Shown: one piece after another, positions 46,594-55,800 of the stretch
Position numbering within the stretch: the first letter of the stretch is position 1
Layout of the letters: the number at the start of each line of letters is the position of its first letter
From: an uncultured Planctomycetales bacterium
GTDB taxonomy: Bacteria; Planctomycetota; Planctomycetia; Pirellulales; Thermoguttaceae
DNA length: 64,000 nucleotides
Assembly: GCA_937889015.1 (NCBI GenBank)
Contig: CALARR010000430.1
Coordinates: 33,049-97,048 of the forward strand
Reading direction: 5' to 3'
The notes under the pieces: generated by a model
Database searches by the model: none
The model's input: only the letters and a program-made list of their open reading frames with translations
Told to the model about the DNA's origin: nothing
Program-made: the position numbers and the translations under genes

Positions 46594-49002
46594 ATGCAAG
46601 ATTACGAGAAGTTGGGTGTTTTCTACCTCGGCCGGCAGTACGACTTGGCAACCCAGAAAGCGCAGGACAATCTGCTGCTGTACGATGCCAAGGATCTGAC
46701 GACCCACGCCGTGTGCGTCGGAATGACAGGCAGCGGCAAGACGGGCTTGTGTCTGGCTCTGCTGGAGGAGGCGGCCATCGATGGCATCCCGGCCATCGTG
46801 ATCGATCCCAAGGGCGACCTCGGCAATCTACTACTGACGTTCCCTGACCTGAAACCCGACGACTTCCGGCCGTGGATCGATCCATCGGAGGCTGCGCGCA
46901 AGGGCTTGTCGCCCGACGATTACGCCAAACGCACGGCCGACGACTACCGCAAAGGTCTGGCCGATTGGGGCCAAGAGCCGGCGCGGATCGCCCGATTCCG
47001 TAACGCGGTCGACACGGCCATCTATACGCCCGGCAGCAACGCTGGATTGCCGCTTACCGTCTTGCGTTCGCTGTCGGCGCCTCCGGCTCCGGTGGTCAAC
47101 GACACCGACACGTTCCGAGCGCGGATCACGGGTGTCGTTTCCGGCTTGCTGGCGCTGGTGGGTATCGAGGGCGATCCACTACGGAGCCGCGAACACATTT
47201 TGCTGTCGACGATCCTGGATCGTGCATGGCGCGATGGGCAGGAACTCGATATGGCCCGCCTCATCCACGAGATTCAGCGGCCGTCGTTCGACAAGATCGG
47301 CATCATGGACCTCGAAACATGCTTTCCGGCCAAGGAACGCTTCGAGTTGGCCATGAGCCTGAACAATCTGCTGGCCTCGCCGGGCTTCTCCGCGTGGATG
47401 CAGGGCGAACCGCTTGACGTGCAGCGTCTACTCTACACGCTCGAAGGAAAACCGCGATTGTCCATCCTGTCGCTTGCCCACCTCGGCGACACCGAGCGAA
47501 TGTTCTTTGTCACCATCCTCTTGAACGAAGTCATCGCCTGGATGCGCGGCCAGTCGGGCACGTCGAGCCTGCGGGCGCTGCTCTACATGGACGAGGTGTT
47601 TGGCTACTTCCCGCCCACGGCCAATCCACCCTCGAAAACGCCGATGCTCACGCTGCTCAAGCAGGCCCGAGCTTTCGGACTGGGCGTGGTGCTGGCCACG
47701 CAGAACCCAGTCGATCTCGATTACAAGGGCCTTGCCAACGCCGGCACCTGGTTTCTTGGCCGACTGCAAACCGAACGCGACAAGGCCCGCGTGCTCGACG
47801 GCCTGGAAACCGCTACTGGCGGCAGTGGGGCGGGGTTCGATAGGCAGAAGATCGAAGCCATTCTCTCGTCGTTGGGCAACCGCGTGTTCCTCATGAACAA
47901 TGTCCACGAAGATCAACCCATTGTGTTCCAAACGCGATGGGTCCTTTCCTATCTGCGAGGACCGCTCACGCGCGACCAGATTGCCAACCTGATGCAAGCT
48001 CGCAAGCAGGTGGCTCCGCCGCCCACCGCTCCAGTTGCCGCCGCGCCTGCGACGAAGGCCGAAGGCGCGCCGATAGCCGCCGCGACGGGCGGATCGCGTC
48101 CGCTGTTGCCGCCGGGTATCTCCGAATCGTTCCTCGTCTCGCGCGAAAAACGGCCTGGCGGCGCCGGGGCCGTGTACCGTCCTGCCCTGCTCGGTGCGGC
48201 CCAGATCCATTTCACCCAATCGAGCCTGGGTATCGACACATGGCGGGACGTGACGCTGCTGGCGCCCGCCGATAACCTGAAGCCAGGCGAGTCGGTCTGG
48301 GAACGAGCCCAATCGCTCGCCGAGGCTCCCGAACTCGAAACCGAACCGGCCGAGGGCGCCTCATTCGCCGAACTGCCTGGGGAATTGTCCCGGCCGAAAA
48401 CCTACACCTCATTGGCCAGCGACCTGAAGGCGCACTTGTACCGGACGCAAAGCCTGACGCTACAGCGGTGTCCGTTGCTCAAGGAGACGTCGCGCCCGGA
48501 CGAAAGCGAGGGTGATTTCCGCATCCGCATTCGCCACGCGGTGGTCGAGCAACGCGATTTGGCCGTCGAGCGGCTCCGTGCGAAATACGCTCCCAAGGTC
48601 GCATCGCTCCAGGAGCAGCGACGCAAGGCTGAGCAGCGCGTGGTTAAAGAACGCGCCCAGGCCAACGAGAGCACGTTTTCGGCCGTCGTCTCAGTCGGCT
48701 CGTCGATCCTCGGCGCCCTGCTGGGCCGCAAGATGGTGAGTGCCACGACCATGAACAAAGCGGCCACCAGCGCCCGGGCCGCCAGCCGCGTAGCTCGCCA
48801 ACGCGCCGACGTAAGCATGGCCCAGGAGACGGTTGCGGTGATCGATCAACGGTTGGCCGAGTTGGACGCTCAATTCAAGTCGGAGACGGAGAAGATTCAG
48901 CAGGAACTCGATCCCGACGCGCTGGCTCTCGAACCAGTCGAAGTGAAGCCAAAGAAAGCCGACGTGACCATCAAGCAGGTGTCCCTGGTCTGGACAACCT
49001 GA
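46594..49002 (+). CDS. HerA-like ATPase (DUF87 helicase HerA domain)
   Basis: 802 residues from ATG 46594 (GGGAGA upstream). The frame is open to 46162, but that part is the esterase fragment in another phase. Walker A is GMTGSGKTG (43-51), then VIDPKGDLGNLL; Walker B is LLYMDEVFGYFPP, followed by QARAFGLGVVLATQNPVDLDYKGL. This is a hexameric HerA/FtsK-type DNA-pumping ATPase core. The C-terminal 300 residues hold a coiled coil with a glycine-zipper-like SVGSSILGALLGRK. No NurA, Sir2 or nuclease gene is adjacent, so a defence role is not supported. It is probably a DNA-translocating or membrane-associated ATPase. Confidence 0.85.
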   Translation: MQDYEKLGVFYLGRQYDLATQKAQDNLLLYDAKDLTTHAVCVGMTGSGKTGLCLALLEEAAIDGIPAIVIDPKGDLGNLLLTFPDLKPDDFRPWIDPSEAARKGLSPDDYAKRTADDYRKGLADWGQEPARIARFRNAVDTAIYTPGSNAGLPLTVLRSLSAPPAPVVNDTDTFRARITGVVSGLLALVGIEGDPLRSREHILLSTILDRAWRDGQELDMARLIHEIQRPSFDKIGIMDLETCFPAKERFELAMSLNNLLASPGFSAWMQGEPLDVQRLLYTLEGKPRLSILSLAHLGDTERMFFVTILLNEVIAWMRGQSGTSSLRALLYMDEVFGYFPPTANPPSKTPMLTLLKQARAFGLGVVLATQNPVDLDYKGLANAGTWFLGRLQTERDKARVLDGLETATGGSGAGFDRQKIEAILSSLGNRVFLMNNVHEDQPIVFQTRWVLSYLRGPLTRDQIANLMQARKQVAPPPTAPVAAAPATKAEGAPIAAATGGSRPLLPPGISESFLVSREKRPGGAGAVYRPALLGAAQIHFTQSSLGIDTWRDVTLLAPADNLKPGESVWERAQSLAEAPELETEPAEGASFAELPGELSRPKTYTSLASDLKAHLYRTQSLTLQRCPLLKETSRPDESEGDFRIRIRHAVVEQRDLAVERLRAKYAPKVASLQEQRRKAEQRVVKERAQANESTFSAVVSVGSSILGALLGRKMVSATTMNKAATSARAASRVARQRADVSMAQETVAVIDQRLAELDAQFKSETEKIQQELDPDALALEPVEVKPKKADVTIKQVSLVWTT

Positions 49003-49185
49003 CTCCGTGAACCGACACCATAGGCGCAAGGATTCATCATGCATCGTCGTCAAGAGAGCTTCTTCAGCCCCCTGGTTGTGGTGGCCGATCATTAAGAGCG
49101 ACCATAGCCGAGGCTTTGTCGCTGCGAACGGTCGCGCTGGCCGTGACGACATGCCTGCACAACGACCCTGCGGCAGGAGGTGAAT

Positions 49186-49452
49186 ATGCGACGGCGGAAT
49201 CTCCTTCGGCTTCTGGGCGTAATTGGTGGACTCGTTTTGCTGCGTGTTGGTTAGGGGATGGGTTTCGATCCCGACTTCTGCGAGAAGAAATGCCCGATCT
49301 GTACCAGGGCCAGGAAAGGCAATACCCTCGCCAAAGTCCTTCAGAATATCGAGATCGCGGTTACTTTCGGGGGCTGTCCTTGGGGGCGGGCGAGGCAGAC
49401 GAAATATGGGGTGAAGCCCAACGAACCGTCGCCCAACCCCAAGGTGGCGTGA
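49186..49452 (+). pseudogene. Small Cys-rich ORF interrupted by an in-frame TAG
   Basis: AGGAGG precedes ATG 49186, which encodes MRRRNLLRLLGVIGGLVLLRVG, a plausible signal peptide, and then TAG at 49252-49254. In the same frame, from ATG 49258, follow 64 codons containing C-x3-C-x2-C (CEKKCPIC) and a later Cys (FGGCPWG). The pieces together would be a secreted Cys-rich peptide. Either the stop has inactivated it, or translation restarts at 49258, which lacks a good ribosome binding site. No family recognised. Confidence 0.4.
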
Positions 49453-49515
49453 AAAAACGACTGTCTCCGCGACCAGCATAGAACTTGTTGCGGGGCTTTG
49501 GGAGGAGATGTTTCG

Positions 49516-50553
49516 ATGATCGACATTGGAAACGTGATGCTCATCGTAGCCGTCGCTGTGTCGGCCCAGCCAGAGGCCAGGATCGTCCCGATCAACCCGC
49601 CCGAATACGACTTCTTCTCCAAGATGCTCGACTATCACGGTATTCCGATCAAGGCCCACCAAGACGTGGATGCCCGAGCCTTGCTGGAAGCCCGAAGACA
49701 ATTGGCCCGCCTGTTGGATCACGTTCCCGACATCAGGTACAACCTTGTGCAGACCGGTGCGGAACTTCACATCATTGGTAAAGACCAGCAGACATCTGAT
49801 CTCCCGTACCTTCGCCACCAGAAGGGAAAGCCCTATAAGTCCTACGGCAAAGAGTTCGCAAGCATCGACTCCCGAACCCGAGGACTTGGCGGAATACAGA
49901 CCAGTTGTTCGGAGGAAAGTCTCCTGAAACTTCCCTCTGCCCGTCATCGCGATCATCGGGAGATTTGCAGCCACGAATGCGGCCACATGATCTTCGGGCA
50001 CGGCCTGTCGCCCGACGTTCGGAAGATGGTGGAGCAACAGTACGCCGAGTCCAAAAAGAAGGAGCGATGGAAAACGGCCTACGCGGCTACCAATGCCAAC
50101 GAATTCTTCGCAGAACTGACGATGTGGTACGTCGGCTCCCGAGGGGATTATGGCAAGATTGATCCCAAGCCCGAGGTTGGCCAGGATTGGCTACGGCAGT
50201 ACGATCCCGAGGCGTTCGATCTGCTGGACGGCATCTATTCGGGAAGGTTCCAGGTTCAGAGGATAACGTACACTCAACTTGCCCCTCGCCCTGCCAGTGA
50301 AGAAGGGATGCTGCGATCCACGTCCTCGTCCCAGCCAACCAAGATTGTGTTCAACAACCGCACATCGCAGGTCTACAAACTCTTCTGGCTGGACACGCAT
50401 GGGCAGCGCAAACCACACGGCGAAATCCAGCCAGGCAAAAAGCGTTGGCAAGGGACGTTTGCCACGCATGCTTGGGTGGTGATCAAGCCTGACGGGGACG
50501 TGTTCGGCATCTACGTGGCCGAGGAACAGCCAGGGAAAGTCGAGATCAAGTAG
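49516..50553 (+). CDS. HExxH metallopeptidase-like protein with C-terminal VHL-beta domain
   Basis: 345 residues from ATG 49516, with GGAGGAG eight bases upstream and a signal-like N-terminus (NVMLIVAVAVSAQ). The central domain has SHECGHMIFGHG (H-E-x-x-H at 153-157) and, about 40 residues later, NANEFFAELTMWYVG. There Glu196 or Glu200 would be the third zinc ligand, as in gluzincins of the anthrax-lethal-factor-like group. Residues about 275-333 (TKIVFNNRTSQVYKLFWLDTHGQRKPHGEIQPG...THAWVVIKPDG) match the von Hippel-Lindau beta domain. This suggests a secreted protease that uses the VHL fold to bind a partner (inference). Confidence 0.75.
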   Translation: MIDIGNVMLIVAVAVSAQPEARIVPINPPEYDFFSKMLDYHGIPIKAHQDVDARALLEARRQLARLLDHVPDIRYNLVQTGAELHIIGKDQQTSDLPYLRHQKGKPYKSYGKEFASIDSRTRGLGGIQTSCSEESLLKLPSARHRDHREICSHECGHMIFGHGLSPDVRKMVEQQYAESKKKERWKTAYAATNANEFFAELTMWYVGSRGDYGKIDPKPEVGQDWLRQYDPEAFDLLDGIYSGRFQVQRITYTQLAPRPASEEGMLRSTSSSQPTKIVFNNRTSQVYKLFWLDTHGQRKPHGEIQPGKKRWQGTFATHAWVVIKPDGDVFGIYVAEEQPGKVEIK

Positions 50554-50719
50554 AGGCGGGAATTCTACGCGGCCGACCGCTGCCGCGAATCTTCCGGCCG
50601 ATCCTCCGCAGCGATTGGCCGTCTGTGCCAAAAAACTCGATCTCCCCGCCGTCGTGCTTCAGAATAGCGCGGAAGTCGCCGCAGCGAAGACAGTGGCCGA
50701 CAAAATAGCCGCCCTTCAC
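50546..50719 (-). CDS. Possible small CxxC protein or gene remnant
   Basis: A minus-strand frame ending at 50546 reads VKGGYFVGHCLRCGDFRAILKHDGGEIEFFGTDG from a GTG at 50719, giving 57 residues with a C-x2-C pair and protein-like composition. There is no ATG and no clear ribosome binding site, and the frame is closed upstream by a TGA. It may be the end of a lost gene. It overlaps the convergent VHL-domain gene by 8 bp. Confidence 0.3.
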   Translation of the reverse strand: MKGGYFVGHCLRCGDFRAILKHDGGEIEFFGTDGQSLRRIGRKIRGSGRPRRIPAST

Positions 50720-50988
50720 CGAGCTGAGTTCGGTGAGGGGGTTTGCGTTCCTGGATCGGCTGATGCCTCACAACGAGTCTCGGCAGGTGCCGACGAGGCG
50801 CCGCCCGAAGCCAGACGCAGCAATTTGGGTCAGCCAGCCGCCAGGCGAGTCTGGCATCGGTCGCGTGTCGTTCGCGCTTTTCCAATTCCCCAGCGGTATC
50901 CGCAGACTGGCTTGTATAGCGACCTCCATGATGATGGCACGTCGCTACAACAAACTAGGGAACCTAGGGGAGCGACACAGGAGTCGCA

Positions 50989-51495
50989 CTATTTCAGAAT
51001 GAAATCCGTATCATTCAGCCCCGTTTGCTGTCCTGAGAACTCCGTCCATCGCATTTCCCTAAACTCAAGGGATACAGGCGGCAACGCCATTCGTTCTAAC
51101 TTCTTTTTACTTGGGACGATGGGAATCTCGAGATGTTGCTTGATCCTGGAACGCAGTTCATCTGGGTCAAAAGGCTTAACGATGTAGTCATCGGCCCCCG
51201 CCTCATAGGCCCGGGCCTTGTCTTCGCGGGTCGCCTCCGCCGAGACGATGATCACTGGAACTCTCTGTCCGAATCGGTTGGAACGGAGAAGACGACAGAC
51301 CTTGGGGCCTTCAATGCCCGGCATCATAATGTCGAGCGTCAGCAAGTCGGGAAGAAAGACGGGGAAGATCTCGAGCGCTTGCTCACCGGTGGTGGCTTCC
51401 GCCAGGCAGTAATCTCTCTGCAACAGCCGCCTCAGAAGTCGACGAGCCACCTCGTCATCGTCAACGATCAGGACCTTCTTGGAATTGCTTGACAT
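50989..51495 (-). CDS. Response regulator with short C-terminal extension
   Basis: A 168-residue receiver protein: acidic pocket VDDDE (11-15), phosphorylation site Asp55 in LTLDIMMPG and Lys107 in YIVKPFDP. The C-terminal ~40 residues do not form a DNA-binding or enzymatic domain, so output is probably by protein interaction, as in CheY-like regulators. GAGAGG lies 6 bases before the ATG. The gene is 13 bp after the coiled-coil gene and would share its leader with the structured RNA at 51943-52088. Confidence 0.92.
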   Translation of the reverse strand: MSSNSKKVLIVDDDEVARRLLRRLLQRDYCLAEATTGEQALEIFPVFLPDLLTLDIMMPGIEGPKVCRLLRSNRFGQRVPVIIVSAEATREDKARAYEAGADDYIVKPFDPDELRSRIKQHLEIPIVPSKKKLERMALPPVSLEFREMRWTEFSGQQTGLNDTDFILK

Positions 51496-51508
51496 GACTA
51501 ACCTCTCG

Positions 51509-51877
51509 TCAGATATCTAGCATCGAGCTCTGGACTTGGGATCTGCGGAGGTGCAGGTGTGGTTCGGTAATCGTGCGGAGGTCTAGCCGCCAATGTGGCT
51601 TGCCCTCTGCGTCCGCGTCGCCGCGTGGCACCGGAAGATCTTGCAGGGACATGGTCCGCTCAAAATGAAGACACTTGTCGATTGCCCGGATCTCATCGAG
51701 CAGCCGGCGGACTCCGCCACGCTTTCGTGCGGACTCTTCAAGTTGTGCCGCCAGGTCGTCAACCAGTGGTCGGAACTCAGTCTGCGCCTGCTGCGGCAAG
51801 AGGCCTATTTGCGACCGCAATGCACCAAGCCGCGCCCGTAACCACTCCACACGTTGTTGTTTGTGATATCGCGCCAT
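51509..51877 (-). CDS. Unknown small coiled-coil protein downstream of a structured leader
   Basis: 122 residues from ATG 51877; the frame is open upstream, but only through the structured leader RNA. The sequence is rich in Arg, Glu, Leu and Gln with heptad-like patterns (VEWLRARLGALRSQIGLLPQQAQ, LVDDLAAQLEESARKRGGVRRLLDEIRAIDK), so a helical hairpin or coiled coil is likely. No family recognised. It is the first gene after the terminator-switch RNA and is followed 13 bp later by a response regulator, which suggests a signalling or scaffold role (inference). Confidence 0.6.
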   Translation of the reverse strand: MARYHKQQRVEWLRARLGALRSQIGLLPQQAQTEFRPLVDDLAAQLEESARKRGGVRRLLDEIRAIDKCLHFERTMSLQDLPVPRGDADAEGKPHWRLDLRTITEPHLHLRRSQVQSSMLDI

Positions 51878-51942
51878 AAGAATTCCTTGCCACCTTATTG
51901 CCTTCGCAACGCGCGGCAGGGGCCTCGGACTGCGGTGGCAAT

Positions 51943-52000
51943 AAAAAAAGGCACAACTGCGATCGCCCCCTGGCAATGGGGCCGACCACAATTGTGCCTT
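51943..52000 (-). terminator. Intrinsic terminator within leader RNA copy C
   Basis: The minus strand has a 9-bp outer stem AAGGCACAA/TTGTGCCTT (52000-51992 with 51956-51948), inner pairs GGCCCC/GGGGGC, and a T7 tract. It lies between the response regulator gene ending at 52128 and the coiled-coil gene. Confidence 0.75.
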
Positions 52001-52088
52001 CAGCCAGCAGATCTTAATGCTGCCCACTAAGGCGCCCGCGTCATGAGCGTGGGCTCGTTCCTCGCCGGCTATCTGCCGTCCGGAACTC
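51943..52088 (-). ncRNA. Structured leader RNA motif, copy C (candidate riboswitch/attenuator)
   Basis: On the minus strand: GTTCC...GGAAC closing a hairpin, a GCCCACG...CGCGGGC hairpin, GCCTTAG, a GCAG...CTGC hairpin, GCTGAAGGC, then a terminator in which AAGGCACAA pairs with TTGTGCCTT followed by seven T. AAGGC can pair either with the earlier GCCTT or with the terminator's GCCTT. It ends 65 bases before ATG 51877. A -10-like TAGAAT (minus strand of 52097-52102) lies 8 bases before the motif. Confidence 0.65.
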
Positions 52089-52127
52089 GTTGTGAAATTC
52101 TAGCACACGATCCGTGGCAACGCGGCA

Positions 52128-52856
52128 TCATTCCAGTGTTCCCAGCAGGACCTGCAGTTTCGTTCGTAACTCGGCTAGTTCCTTAGACTTGAAGGTCTCT
52201 TTCGTCTTCTTGAGCACGGTGATAGTCTCGGTGATTGCCTGCCGGCAGACTGGCTGCTGAGGGCAGTCGAGCAGTCTGCACAGGTCAACCGCCCCCCCGT
52301 CGACGCCCGACCGGGAGTGAAGCTCCAACAATTCAGACAAGCAGGCAGCCAAGGTCCGAATGGTGCCGATCGAGACCAGTTCGTCCTTCCCGCCCGCCGG
52401 CAGAATGGGTGTCGACTGCGCACTGGTCAGGTCGACTAGGCAGCTCTGCAAACGTCCGCGAATCGCCGTCACAGTTCGCCGGTTCCTGGAGTGACCAATG
52501 GCCGGCCGAATATGCTTTAGCAACTGCTCCGTCTTTAAGGGTTTGGTCAAGTAGGCTGTAACAGATAGTTCGACGGAGCGGATCGCCGTGTCTGTAGCAG
52601 GGTAGCCGGTCACCAAGATTACAGGCATCTGGCTGTCAAGCTCTCGTGCCGCCTGCACCAACCGCAGATCCGGGTTGGCCGGCATGCGGATGTCGGCGAT
52701 CAGGAGATCGAAGCTGCCGTTCTGAAGAACCTTCACACCCTCGTCGGCATCGCTGGCACTGTGGCAGTCGAATCCTTCGCGGCGTAACAACCGGCAGGTC
52801 GACTCCCGGAAGGTTTCATCGTCGTCAACGAGCACAATCGATCCAAACCGCTGCAT
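52128..52856 (-). CDS. Response regulator (receiver plus unknown helical C-terminal domain)
   Basis: 242 residues. The receiver domain is residues 1-125: acidic residues VDDDE (10-14), Asp55 in LLIADIRMP, Thr in VTGYP and Lys105 in AYLTKPLKT. The C-terminal ~115 residues are helical with several cysteines (SCLVDL, LCRLLDCPQQPVCRQ) and no recognised output domain. It starts 15 bp after the stop of the histidine kinase gene and is surely its partner. The receiver's loop (MPANPDL) resembles receivers of atypical regulators. Confidence 0.9.
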   Translation of the reverse strand: MQRFGSIVLVDDDETFRESTCRLLRREGFDCHSASDADEGVKVLQNGSFDLLIADIRMPANPDLRLVQAARELDSQMPVILVTGYPATDTAIRSVELSVTAYLTKPLKTEQLLKHIRPAIGHSRNRRTVTAIRGRLQSCLVDLTSAQSTPILPAGGKDELVSIGTIRTLAACLSELLELHSRSGVDGGAVDLCRLLDCPQQPVCRQAITETITVLKKTKETFKSKELAELRTKLQVLLGTLE

Positions 52857-52871
52857 CTTTGCCGCTCCAAC

Positions 52872-55800
52872 TCATTTGTCCCGCGATTCCAGACCACGAG
52901 GGAGATACACGTGAAAAACCGTTCCCTGTCCCGGCGTGCTATCGAACTCGATTCGCCCACCGACCGATTCGACAATACCCTTGACCACGCACAACCCAAC
53001 CCCCAACCCCCCGTGGACACTATTATCGGCTTTTGCACTGAAGAAAGGCTCGAAAATCTTCGTAGACAACTCCGCAGTGATGCCGACCCCGTGGTCGCGG
53101 ATCGTCAACTCAACAGAGTCCTCGCCACTTAGCTGGGCGGCGATCGCCACGACACCCCCTGGTGCAGATGCCTCAATGGCATTCGTTACCAGGTTGTATA
53201 AGGTTTGCTGAAGACCTCCCTCGGGCATCCGAACGACCAATCCAGGCAGCACATCGCGTGCATCGAACTGGACACCATGTTCTCGACGCAGCGGTTCGAG
53301 CATTGCAAGCACGTCGCGCACGGTGTTGGCCACCCTGATGTCGTCGACTCTTTCGGCTCGCGGAGAATACAGCGTGTACATCTGCTTCACGATGCTGGCA
53401 ATACGATCGATTTCCCTATCGATCCGCTCCACCATGTCGTAGTCGGGATGGTTCTTGGGCACCGCATCGCGGATGAGCTGAAAGGCGTTTTGGATGCCGG
53501 CCAACGGGTTGTTGATTTCGTGGGCCACGCGTGCAGCCATGCGTCCGGTGGCCGCCATCTTTTCCGCCTCCACCTGCCGCTGCTCGCTTTCACGTAGCGA
53601 CTCTTCCGTGAGTTTCTTGTCGGTCACATCGTGGATCATGAGTATCGCATGCCGAGCCCCGTCGCAGTCCCAGATGACGGAACCAGAAGCCTGCACGTAG
53701 CAACACCCCCCGTCCGCACGAATAAGTTCCAGTTCCTCGTCGCGCATACTGTCGCCGCGCAGCATTCGTGTCGCGCAGACGCTCAGCGTCTTCGATTGAT
53801 CTGTTTCGGCAGACATAAACAGCCCCCAACCCTGGCGATTGATTTCGTCCATACTGTAGCCCGTGATCTGTTTCATGCGATTGTTCCAGACCGTGAACCT
53901 GTTGTGGGGGTACTCAGGAACCTCGTGCCAAACACATATGCCTTCGGCCATGCACTGCATGGTCGTCCGCATCAAATCGGACTCGGCACGCATTGCCTTT
54001 TCAGCGATCTTGCGGTCGGTGATGTCGACGTTGATGCCCAGAATGCCGTAGCTTTGCTTGGCATCCTGAACGGGGGCGACTACGACGTAGAAATCACGTG
54101 CTTGGCCGCGGATGTTGTACGTCGCTTCCTTTTCCACGCGTTCGCCAGCCAAAGCGCGTCGGTTGTTGTCAAGCCAACATGAAAGATCTTCCTGATTGGG
54201 ACAGACTTCGTCGAGAGTTCTGCCGATCGCGTCTCCGTAGTCCCGTCTGGAGGCCTCGTTCTGTAGCATGTAGCGGCCATTCTTGTCGACCGCAAAGAAA
54301 CAGAAGGGCAGACATTCAATCGCGGCTTGTAGCATTGCAGCCGCGTAGTCCCGCTCGGACTCCACGCGTTTGCGCTCGGTAATGTCACTGGCGGCACCGA
54401 ACCATTCTTCGATATTCCCATTGGCATCCAACAACGGGATGGCTCGCGCGAATACCCAACCCACGCTACCGTCAACACGCTGGACGCGGTGTTCTAACGT
54501 GAAAACACCTCTCGATTGAACGGCTTGGTTAATGGCCGCCATCACCCGCGGCTGATCCTCCGGGAATATGTACTGTTGAAGCCAGGTGTTGTTTGGCGAT
54601 TCTGTGTCAGGAAGAAAATTCCTTCCGCGGAGACGCAGCATCTCGCTCCAGTCCGGGTTCATGCGATAAATCACCTCCGAACTGGCCGTCACCAGCGTGC
54701 GGTATCGCCTCTCGCTCTCCGCCAGTTGCGACGTGCGCTCGCGCACGCGATGTTCCAAATCCACATTCAGCCGTTCCAAGGCGTCCTGGGCCTGCTTGCG
54801 ATCGGTGATGTCACTGAGGAACCCCATGCACTGGGCACGTCCATCCATGAAGATCTGGGTCGCTGAGATATGGGCGATGAACGTCGAACCGTCCTTCCGG
54901 CGGCACACGACGTCTCTCCCGAGCCACTCTTCTGAAGCCAGTTGTTCGAAGTCCTTCAGCACCAAATGCGTCTCTTCCGGCGGATGAATGTGCGTCACGT
55001 GCATTTGAATCAGTTCGTCTTTTGAATACCCAAACAAATTACAGATGGCAGGATTGACGTAGCTGATACCCCTGGTCACAGGATCCACCACCAATATGCC
55101 TTCCGGCGCGGCCTGAAAGAGTATATGGTACTTCTGTTCCGACTCTTGCAGGGCTGCCTCCGCGCGATTGCGATCGGTAATGTCGCGCACGTGCACTAGA
55201 AAGGCGACAGCGCGTTCTGACGCCTCATGGCCAAGACATGTGATCAGCATGTCAAGATGGCGGATCCCTGATCGCGTTGTTTCATACAGATTGGTCGCCT
55301 TCACTTTGTCAAAATCCAAGGGAATCTCCTGACGCACATTCTCGCCCCGGAGCAGCATCTTCTTGTGTTCGTCGGACAGGCTGATGCCTCCAAACATGTG
55401 GAAGCCCTTGACGACCGAAATGTCACGCAGGCCGAAAATATCCAGGCATGATCGGTTCGCGTCGATCAGAAAGCCCGCATGGTCGAAAAGGGCGATTCCA
55501 AACGGCGAGTTCTCGTAGATGTTCCTGAAATTTGCCTCGCTTTGGCGTAGCGACCTTTCGAACGCGCGCTCGGTGGATTGGTCGTGGAACACGAGGACTG
55601 CACCGGTGACCTCACCCCTTTCGTCGCGGATCGGTGCGCCGCTGTCGCTGATGGGGCGCTCGGTGCCGTCGCGGGCGAGAAGTAGAGTGTGATTGGCCAG
55701 GCCGACCACCGCCACTTCACGCATCACCCGATGCACCGGGTTGTCGACCGGCTGGCGAGAGTCCTCGTTGACGATGCGAAACACGTCCTCCAATGGCTTG

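Noticed and set aside
46594..49002. HerA-like ATPase as part of a phage-defence system
   Set aside because: No NurA, Sir2, DUF4297 or other effector gene is adjacent; neighbours are gene fragments and a secreted protein, so a defence role is not supported.
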